From Clostridia bacterium (GTDB lineage: Bacteria > Bacillota > Clostridia > Oscillospirales > Acutalibacteraceae): a DNA stretch of 64,000 nt. The stretch's first letter is position 1; each line of letters opens with the position of its first letter. A program made the position numbers and the translations under genes. Below, one piece after another: positions 58,347-64,000 of this stretch. The notes beneath the pieces were generated by a model that ran no database searches, was not told where the DNA came from, and worked only from the letters and a program-made list of their open reading frames with translations. The stretch spans positions 1 to 64,000 of the forward strand of contig JAFYUI010000008.1 in NCBI GenBank assembly GCA_017549565.1. The letters run 5' to 3'.

Positions 58347-60776
58347 ACGCTCACCTCCTTTTTGTGGCTTAAAATCAAGCATTAACATTGTAATATCATC
58401 AAACTGTGGTGCTTCGCCCACAAATTCATCGATATTGGCTTTTAGCGCGGGTAAAAGTTTAGTGGCTTCCATAGAAGCATTTTGGTTCATAAAGGATAAC
58501 AGTCTATCCTCACCATAAAGCTTGTTGTCTATGTTTGTGGCCTCAGGCACACCGTCTGTATATAAGAACAATCGGTCGCCTTTGTTTAGCGTAATTTCGT
58601 TAGCTCGATAACGAAAATCCTCCATACCTGCAAGAACAAAGCCCGCACGGGTTTTTAAATATTCAAACGAACCATCTGCTCGTTTTAAGAGTGGTGGATT
58701 ATGGCCCGCATTGGCAAACTGTACATTGCCTGTGGTTAAGTCCAAAATACCCATCCACGCCGTAACAAACATACCCGATTCATTGTTTTCAGAAAGCTTT
58801 TCATTTGCCTTGGTAAAAATGTCATTAACCGCCATACCGCTTTCTGCAAGGTCTTTGATAATTGTCTTGGCAGTCATCATAAACATTGCCGCAGGAATTC
58901 CTTTGCCCGAAACATCGGCAGCAAGGAAAGCCACCGCCCTGTCGTTTAACTTGTAGAAATCATAAAAGTCGCCGCCGACTTCTTTTGCAGCAATCATTTC
59001 GGCATAGATGCCAAATTCTTCATTTTCGGGGAAGTTTGTAGGCAGTGCCGAAAGCTGAATTTGTTTAGCATATTCAAGCTCTTTATCAATGCGGGCAGCG
59101 GCTTCGGCTATATATCTTTTAAGGGTTGAAACCGTTGAGTTGATATCGTCAGAAAGCGAAGAAAATTCCTCATTAGAACGGACATCTACGGTTACATTCA
59201 AATCGCCCTCTGTAATTCTTCCCAGCGTATCGTTAATTTTCTTTAAGTTGTTAATAATAACACGCTTTATAAGAATATAGATAAATACAAACAAAGCGGC
59301 AAAGATTAGTACCTGCATAAAAATACTTGTATAAAGCGATGCATCACGCATAAACATCGCTTCTGCTTCGGGCATTGCCGCAATAATGCAGTATCCTTCA
59401 ACGAACTTGAATACATACATATATTTTTCACTAAGAGTTGTTTTACCGTCAACAATATCCGCATAATAAAGTGCAGTTGCGGTTTTGCCATCTTTCATTT
59501 CATTAGGGGGCTTAATTCCTATTGTGGAAATGGGTAGCCCCGCATAATCATTGTCAATTACCATTGACAGCTTATCGTCACAAACCGCTACAAAACCGCC
59601 TGTGCCAACATGGCGATTTTTTGTAACATCAACAACAAACTCATTGAGCATTTGATGAAACTGCTCAGCATCATAACCGACCTGAATAAATCCGCCGCTT
59701 TTCAAGTTGATAGCTGCATATTTTCTCCAAACAGATTCATCTTTTCCTCTTGGGCTATACTGTTGCACAAAGAAGTCTTGTGTTTTTAAAGTATCCACAA
59801 ATTCCTTAGATTGTGCCTTACTGTTCATATCATAGTTGTTTATTACATCGGGCTCGGTGGAATTAGTAATAATGCCATCAGAGTTCACAACATTGATTTC
59901 TTTGATGTCATATTTTTCAGCAAGGTTTTTTAGCGATATCCCCTGCTTTGTTTCATACTCTGCTTTAACCTTTTCGGCAATACCAAGTAGCTGAGCATCC
60001 GATTTTCCTTTAACATCTGCCTCAACATCATTTATTGCAGCTGTAAACACTTCTTGTGTTTCAATACGCACCATTCCGTTTTGAAGGAAGAAAGTAAAGA
60101 TGCTTGTAACAAAATAGGCAACAACAATGCATACAAGAAGCCAGCGCTGAAATGTGTTGGCAATTCTTTCGCCACCTTTGTTTTTCGTAAAGCGCTCGTG
60201 ACTTAAAAGGGTTACAATAATAATTGCACATCCAACAGCCGCAGCATTGCCAAGAACCATTGGAAGAGTGGCACCCTTAACAAACTCAAACGCATAAGAG
60301 GAATTATCCATATTTGTAAGGAAAATTAAAATCATATGAATAACTTCGCAAACAACAGCAATACATATGCCGTAACCCCAAGTGGGCTTTTTGTTGTCAA
60401 ACATCAGTTTTCTAAGTCCTGCCGCCATTAAACCGGCAAGAATGGTGGCTATACTGCACGCAAGCTGCGTATACTCGCCGCCGCCCCAATATACAGAAAA
60501 CCAACGGTATAAGCCCCCAATAAGACCCGATATAATACCGGCGGGTGCACCAAAAATAAGGCCTGCCGAAAGAGGTGCCGCATCACGAACGTTAACAGTT
60601 GTTCCAAGCCACTCAACGCCAAAGCTTGACGCAAAGGCCGAAACGCCACCAAATAAAAGACCAATAATAATCTGTTTTGCAATATATGGAAGTTTTTTTG
60701 CGGGGGTATACTTATCGATAAGATATACCGAAAGAACAAGAAGGCAATTAAGCAATATTGGAATAACTAGTCTCAT
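57939..60776 (-). CDS. 5TM sensor - HAMP - PP2C phosphatase fused to RsbW-like kinase
   Basis: A 945-residue protein. Five or six N-terminal helices (about 1-195) with the 5TMR-LYT pattern SAGLIFGAPAGIISGLIGGL. Another helix (about 210-232), an extracytoplasmic sensor (about 235-485), a helix and HAMP (about 490-570). A SpoIIE/RsbU-type PP2C (about 590-805) follows with GGDFYDF, ADVSGKGIPAA, NAGHNPP, TDGVPEA and FDDITML. A C-terminal GHKL ATPase has EEVFVN, DKGVPFDP and GGLGIFIAK. One chain would therefore both phosphorylate and dephosphorylate STAS proteins. GGAGG precedes the ATG. See the internal start at 58346. Confidence 0.92.
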   Translation of the reverse strand: MRLVIPILLNCLLVLSVYLIDKYTPAKKLPYIAKQIIIGLLFGGVSAFASSFGVEWLGTTVNVRDAAPLSAGLIFGAPAGIISGLIGGLYRWFSVYWGGGEYTQLACSIATILAGLMAAGLRKLMFDNKKPTWGYGICIAVVCEVIHMILIFLTNMDNSSYAFEFVKGATLPMVLGNAAAVGCAIIIVTLLSHERFTKNKGGERIANTFQRWLLVCIVVAYFVTSIFTFFLQNGMVRIETQEVFTAAINDVEADVKGKSDAQLLGIAEKVKAEYETKQGISLKNLAEKYDIKEINVVNSDGIITNSTEPDVINNYDMNSKAQSKEFVDTLKTQDFFVQQYSPRGKDESVWRKYAAINLKSGGFIQVGYDAEQFHQMLNEFVVDVTKNRHVGTGGFVAVCDDKLSMVIDNDYAGLPISTIGIKPPNEMKDGKTATALYYADIVDGKTTLSEKYMYVFKFVEGYCIIAAMPEAEAMFMRDASLYTSIFMQVLIFAALFVFIYILIKRVIINNLKKINDTLGRITEGDLNVTVDVRSNEEFSSLSDDINSTVSTLKRYIAEAAARIDKELEYAKQIQLSALPTNFPENEEFGIYAEMIAAKEVGGDFYDFYKLNDRAVAFLAADVSGKGIPAAMFMMTAKTIIKDLAESGMAVNDIFTKANEKLSENNESGMFVTAWMGILDLTTGNVQFANAGHNPPLLKRADGSFEYLKTRAGFVLAGMEDFRYRANEITLNKGDRLFLYTDGVPEATNIDNKLYGEDRLLSFMNQNASMEATKLLPALKANIDEFVGEAPQFDDITMLMLDFKPQKGGERMTNKTFPAKTESLNEVLGFVEEALEGFECPMKIQTAICVAIEEVFVNVAHYAYPHGEGDMSLHIAFDDQSRAITFRMIDKGVPFDPLKKPDPDITLSAEEREIGGLGIFIAKKTMDSLNYSYENGENILTMIKKI

Positions 60777-60786
60777 AATGCGCCTC

Positions 60787-61746
60787 CTACAAACACATGC
60801 GTATCAATGTTTTGACAATCTCCGCCAAAAGATCACCAAAAAGGCCAACCGCCAAAAGCAAAACCATATACAAAAACATACTGCTTTTACTTATCGAATC
60901 TTTTGAGAGATTATAATAAAAATTAAACTGTCCCTGCTGGTTATGCTCTCGATTTTGATTCCACTGATATGTAATAACATCCTCGAATTTATAACCCTTT
61001 GGAAGATAACCCTTATATAAATTTTCCTCCAAACGGCGGATACGATAGCATCCCCCGTCATTTAGTTCATAGTTTTCATCAATAGAAAGGGTAATGACTG
61101 CCTTTTTTAATTTTTGGCGGTGGAATATACCAATTCTTGTGATTTCTTCAGGCAAAAGTCTCGCTTCATTAATGCGAATAGAGTAACCGTATTTTTCTGA
61201 AACCACAGGGGTTGTAATTAAATCCCTAAGTCTGCTCATCGCATTTCCTACATCAACACGGGGTTTAAAAATTTCATCCAAAGATTTATGTGGCATACGC
61301 CACATGAAATAAGCTTCATCATTATCGAGCGATGGGTTTAATTTTTCTAAATCCACATTGATTAGCGTGCCGTTTGATAACGGTTTTATTTCATATTCCA
61401 AGGTGCTGATATGTACAACATCAACCGTTTTTCCGTTGTAAGCAATTTCCGAAGTGTGCTCATTTTTCTTATAGTCAACAATACAGGCCGCACTAAAGGT
61501 TGCCTGCAAAATTTTTGTGTCATTAAAAAACAACGATACATCTTCAATTTCATTTGCGGATATAGCAAACGGAACATAAACATGTAAAAATTTACTTAAT
61601 TTTACGCCGCGTATACGAATTGCCAGGTCTACATAGCTTTTGCCTTTTGGGTTTAGCCAGTTATTTATATATACCGTGCTGGTGTCATCACCATCAACCC
61701 AAATGGCCCAACCGTCATCGGCAAACTTTTTTTGCTTTTTAGGCAT
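60787..61746 (-). CDS. Conserved protein of unknown function with C-terminal membrane helix
   Basis: A 319-residue protein. A beta-rich soluble region (about 10-260, opening with GWAIWVDGDDTSTVYINNW) is followed by a Gln/Asn-rich stretch (WNQNREHNQQGQFNFYY) and one hydrophobic helix near 293-315. I recognise no family. It ends ten bases before the phosphatase-kinase gene, so it is probably co-expressed with the partner-switching genes and may be an upstream or downstream partner. AAAGGAG precedes the ATG. Confidence 0.7.
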   Translation of the reverse strand: MPKKQKKFADDGWAIWVDGDDTSTVYINNWLNPKGKSYVDLAIRIRGVKLSKFLHVYVPFAISANEIEDVSLFFNDTKILQATFSAACIVDYKKNEHTSEIAYNGKTVDVVHISTLEYEIKPLSNGTLINVDLEKLNPSLDNDEAYFMWRMPHKSLDEIFKPRVDVGNAMSRLRDLITTPVVSEKYGYSIRINEARLLPEEITRIGIFHRQKLKKAVITLSIDENYELNDGGCYRIRRLEENLYKGYLPKGYKFEDVITYQWNQNREHNQQGQFNFYYNLSKDSISKSSMFLYMVLLLAVGLFGDLLAEIVKTLIRMCL

Positions 61747-61782
61747 TGTAAATGCTCCTTTGTATATAATTTGACTATTTTA

Positions 61783-62010
61783 TCAATAAAGCATCATACC
61801 AAAATATTGGCCATAAGCCGCATAATATTCTTCCCAGTCGAATTTTACATCAATATCGTATTTATCCAAAATAGTGTTTAATTCCGCAACCTTTTGGAAG
61901 ATTTCTTTAACCTGTGCTTTTTCTTCGTCTGTGTATTCTTCGTAGTTATCCAATAAATCTTCGATAACAACCTTAAATTTTTTAATTAGTTCTTTCTTTT
62001 CTTTTTTCAT
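61783..62010 (-). CDS. Small acidic helical protein
   Basis: A 75-residue protein that is very rich in Lys and Glu and likely almost all helix or coiled coil. It ends in a tyrosine-rich tail (EEYYAAYGQYFGMMLY). ATG 62010 has GGAGG eight bases upstream. The earlier ATG at 62025 overlaps that site. Unknown function, within the same run of minus-strand genes. Confidence 0.65.
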   Translation of the reverse strand: MKKEKKELIKKFKVVIEDLLDNYEEYTDEEKAQVKEIFQKVAELNTILDKYDIDVKFDWEEYYAAYGQYFGMMLY

Positions 62011-62042
62011 TTTATTTGCCTCCATTTTATTTAATTAAATTA

Positions 62043-62711
62043 TTATTCTTTATAAATGGGCTTTCGCACCATAGCGTAATGTGTGACAGTGCTTTTCGGA
62101 ATTTGCTCTTCTTTCATTAAATCAAACCCGTAATGCTGATATAATCCAACATTTGCCTCTTTGTTGGTTTCCAAATAGGCCACCATACGCTCTTCGTCGC
62201 AAAACTGTAACATAGGACGCATAAGCTTACTGGCAATTCCCTTCCCCTGTGCATCTTTTTTAATTGAAAGATTGAAGAGATACCAGTCGTAATGATCGGT
62301 GAACTCTTTTTTAAGATTCATCGCGTAGTTTTCGTAGGTTTGAAGTCTGCCTACCATGCCGAAACCTGCATGAAGGAACAAACTAAGACCTCCGTTCATT
62401 ATAAATGGAAGAGCTTTATTGCCCGTAAAGCCAAAGGGCAACCAAGCTGCAAAGCCGTTAATTTCCTCACTATCGGCGTAAATAACTGCATCCTCTGTCA
62501 TTGTTTTAAGGGAAATTTGCATAAGAAGTTTTGATGCCTTTTCGTCGTATTTACCCTTAGTGAACCAATTATGTAAGGGATAGTTCTGATAAGCATCAGC
62601 CGCCACATCGGCCAAACGGTCAAGGTCCTTTTTTTGTACAATATATAGCCCCGCTTTTTCTATTGCTTTCTTTGCAAGCGGAACTTCAATTTTTCTAACT
62701 AATTTATCCAT
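62043..62711 (-). CDS. GNAT-family N-acetyltransferase
   Basis: A 222-residue protein with the acetyl-CoA-binding signature DAQGKGIASKLM (Q/RxxGxG/A) at about 152-163 and a typical late NVGLYQHYGFDLMKE block. This subgroup has an N-terminal extension before the GNAT core. The substrate cannot be predicted. Confidence 0.88.
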   Translation of the reverse strand: MDKLVRKIEVPLAKKAIEKAGLYIVQKKDLDRLADVAADAYQNYPLHNWFTKGKYDEKASKLLMQISLKTMTEDAVIYADSEEINGFAAWLPFGFTGNKALPFIMNGGLSLFLHAGFGMVGRLQTYENYAMNLKKEFTDHYDWYLFNLSIKKDAQGKGIASKLMRPMLQFCDEERMVAYLETNKEANVGLYQHYGFDLMKEEQIPKSTVTHYAMVRKPIYKE

Positions 62712-62745
62712 CTCAACACCCTATACAATATATTTCAAACTAAAA

Positions 62746-63084
62746 CTAAGCTTTTTTATTCGTTGCTAACTTATGAATAAACAAAACTATAAGCAACACA
62801 ATAAACAAAGCGGCGCTTGCTTTATGGATGATGGAAAGTGCAGCAATGCTGTGAACATTCATAATCACAGCTCCGGTAATCAAAGCAATACCGTAAAATA
62901 CCCTCATAATAATTTCTAGTGCAGGAATTTTCCAGTTCTTTTTAGTTAAAACAGCATATACAATCAAAACCAAAAGGCCAATTACAGAGATAGCAATATG
63001 TGCGGTCATACCGGTGGTTTTAAGCATAAACAACAAAACACCAATGAGCAACATGACGGGAGTGAAAATTAAATCCTTTTTCAT
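62746..63084 (-). CDS. Small four-helix membrane protein
   Basis: A 112-residue, very hydrophobic protein with four predicted membrane helices and short polar ends (KKDLIF at the start, KLATNKKA at the end). It resembles the small DUF6219-like or cytochrome b561-like integral proteins only in outline. I assign no function. ATG 63084 follows CGGAG. The Pr6Pr gene ends 18 bases upstream. Confidence 0.7.
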   Translation of the reverse strand: MKKDLIFTPVMLLIGVLLFMLKTTGMTAHIAISVIGLLVLIVYAVLTKKNWKIPALEIIMRVFYGIALITGAVIMNVHSIAALSIIHKASAALFIVLLIVLFIHKLATNKKA

Positions 63085-63102
63085 AACAGTTTTCTCCGTT
63101 TC

Positions 63103-63783
63103 TTATTTATCAAGTTTTTTCTTTTGAAGTCTATCAAGGCCAAAGAACAAGTATCCAACTACAACAAAAGCCACAGAAAGTATACCAATCCACATAAGCA
63201 CACCCGAAACACCCTGAGTGTCAAGATTTACAAAGAAATAAGGATAAATGAGTGGTGTGGTTGTGGTAGGAATTAAAATTGCGGAATCAAATTTTAAAAT
63301 AACCGCCTGAACCAGAAGAAAGATTACATAAGCAAGCGGAAACGCAATAGAAGCAATGGGATAATACCATTTGGCCTTTTTGCGCTCATAGAACAAGAAC
63401 CAGTCAGCTATGTACATAATGGGAAGCACAACATGGAAACAAAGACTGCCTACACGCCAGTTTGCTTGAGGGTCGCGGCCTTCTGCACCGGCAAGCATAA
63501 TGTTAAATACAAGGAAGGTAAGTAAAATGCCGAGCATGCTGATAAACTTTAAAATTGGGGCAGCCGAAACAAAGCTGTCTTCTTTTTTCTTGGCTGTTTG
63601 AATAAGTGCCGCAAGCATAACACCAATGCAAAGGAAATTGCTGATATTGGTAAAGTGGACATAGAAATCCCAACGAATTGTGCTAATGTTGTCGAAGATT
63701 CCAAGACTTGCAACAAAGCCAACAAACCCAAGTGTAAGGTAAATGGTTTGGTAAATTAATTGCGCCGTTCTGTTTTTAATCAT
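63103..63783 (-). CDS. Pr6Pr-family membrane protein
   Basis: A 226-residue protein with six membrane helices. FYVHFTNISNFLCIGVML near the N-terminus, a middle VLPIMYIADWFLF and late IYPYFFVNLDTQG are the blocks typical of the Pr6Pr (FAR-17a/AIG1-like) family, whose bacterial role is unknown. GGGGAA precedes the ATG. It appears to be the first gene of the run extending to the STAS genes, behind a promoter with an unusual palindrome. Confidence 0.8.
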   Translation of the reverse strand: MIKNRTAQLIYQTIYLTLGFVGFVASLGIFDNISTIRWDFYVHFTNISNFLCIGVMLAALIQTAKKKEDSFVSAAPILKFISMLGILLTFLVFNIMLAGAEGRDPQANWRVGSLCFHVVLPIMYIADWFLFYERKKAKWYYPIASIAFPLAYVIFLLVQAVILKFDSAILIPTTTTPLIYPYFFVNLDTQGVSGVLMWIGILSVAFVVVGYLFFGLDRLQKKKLDK

Positions 63784-63813
63784 AATAATTCCCCTTTTTA
63801 CTTTTTTGAAAGC

Positions 63814-63843
63814 GCGGTTTTTTAAAAAAAGTGTATAAACCGC
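63814..63843 (-). other. Leader hairpin of the Pr6Pr gene run
   Basis: Arms GCGGTTT (63814-63820) and AAACCGC (63837-63843) around a 16-base A/T loop, between the predicted transcription start and the ribosome site of the Pr6Pr gene. It may stabilise or regulate the leader. Confidence 0.4.
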
Positions 63844-63860
63844 CTATTTTCTCATCAAGT

Positions 63861-63893
63861 ATACCATTATAGGTATGACAAACCTCTTACAAA
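63861..63893 (-). promoter_or_regulatory. Promoter with palindrome centred on its -10 box
   Basis: On the minus strand TTTGTA (63888-63893), 16-base spacer, TATAAT (63866-63871). The -10 box is exactly bracketed by ATACC and GGTAT (63861-63865 and 63872-63876), a perfect dyad that could be an operator. Confidence 0.6.
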
Positions 63894-63898
63894 AACAA

Positions 63899-63930
63899 AA
63901 AAATAAGCCGTCAAACTGACAGCTTATTTT
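63899..63930 (-). terminator. Terminator of the gene entering the window from the right
   Basis: Stem AAATAAGC-GTCA / TGAC-GCTTATTT with one-base bulges and flanking A/T runs, just after the partial gene ending at 63942. Confidence 0.75.
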
Positions 63931-63941
63931 AATAAATAGGT

Positions 63942-64000
63942 TTATTTATTTTTCTTTTCCCAAAGCAATCCGCAGGTTACTTCTGCCCAACTGTACTGGG
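63942..64000 (-). CDS. Partial C-terminus of a gene cut by the window edge
   Basis: One minus-strand frame stays open from the window end and stops with TAA at 63942-63944. It gives about 18 residues (ending TCGLLWEKKNK) just before a terminator hairpin. It looks like a normal protein end but is too short to identify. Confidence 0.4.
   Translation of the reverse strand, partial: QYSWAEVTCGLLWEKKNK

Noticed and set aside
1..64000. CRISPR arrays, prophage genes, transposases and rRNA
   Set aside because: No regularly spaced repeats, phage structural genes, transposase motifs or rRNA sequence were seen anywhere in the window.

Overview
The window looks like a stretch of chromosome from an AT-rich, endospore-forming gut or rumen type Clostridia, probably in or near the Oscillospiraceae/Ruminococcaceae. 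That placement is an inference. It rests on low GC, strong AGGAGG-type ribosome binding sites, frequent TTG/GTG starts, AddAB instead of RecBCD, the sporulation genes spoIVB, ymxH, bofA and a spoVAD fragment, a cohesin/dockerin pair, and a GC-richer dispersed repeat of a kind common in these genomes. Almost every gene is on the minus strand. There is no rRNA, CRISPR array, prophage or intact insertion sequence.

Layout, low to high coordinate. 262-348: tRNA-Leu. 445-10684: rubrerythrin, then a ten-gene housekeeping operon read from right to left (nusB, xseA, xseB, ispA, dxs, tlyA, nadK, argR, recN, tyrS). 10.7-20.5 kb: small membrane proteins, a TPR protein facing an XRE regulator, SpoIVB, YmxH, a DUF6062 protein facing an OGG-type glycosylase, folT under a tetrahydrofolate riboswitch, and rsmA. 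20.5-29.3 kb: a lipoprotein esterase, addBA, bofA. 29.3-35.7 kb: a two-gene operon in which a dockerin-bearing cell-wall glucosaminidase is followed by a membrane-anchored cohesin protein, then DUF1015, lipoprotein and hydrolase genes. 35.8-36.3 kb: two tRNA-Ser genes with a partial tRNA duplication and a GC-rich insert between them. 36.3-38.2 kb: mgtE and an N-terminally missing spoVAD.

38.3-53.64 kb is the most striking block. Ten genes, nearly all separated by under 20 bases or overlapping, run from one consensus sigma-A promoter (53611-53639) to one terminator (38308-38343). They encode a Gram-positive Pel-type exopolysaccharide machine in the order D-E-deacetylase-F-G, then CotH kinase, a VTC-domain protein and DUF4956, then an EAL phosphodiesterase and a Cache-GGDEF cyclase. 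The PelD homologue is fused to an N-terminal HD-GYP phosphodiesterase and a degenerate SDR-like domain. One transcript would therefore encode synthesis, sensing and both kinds of degradation of c-di-GMP together with the polymer machinery. A second Cache-GGDEF cyclase lies just upstream.

55.5-63.9 kb: a run of membrane and unknown genes containing a partner-switching module. It comprises a 5TM/sensor/PP2C phosphatase fused in frame to an RsbW-like kinase domain that also has its own internal ribosome binding site and ATG, a STAS protein, and a STAS domain fused to a small-molecule-kinase-like domain.
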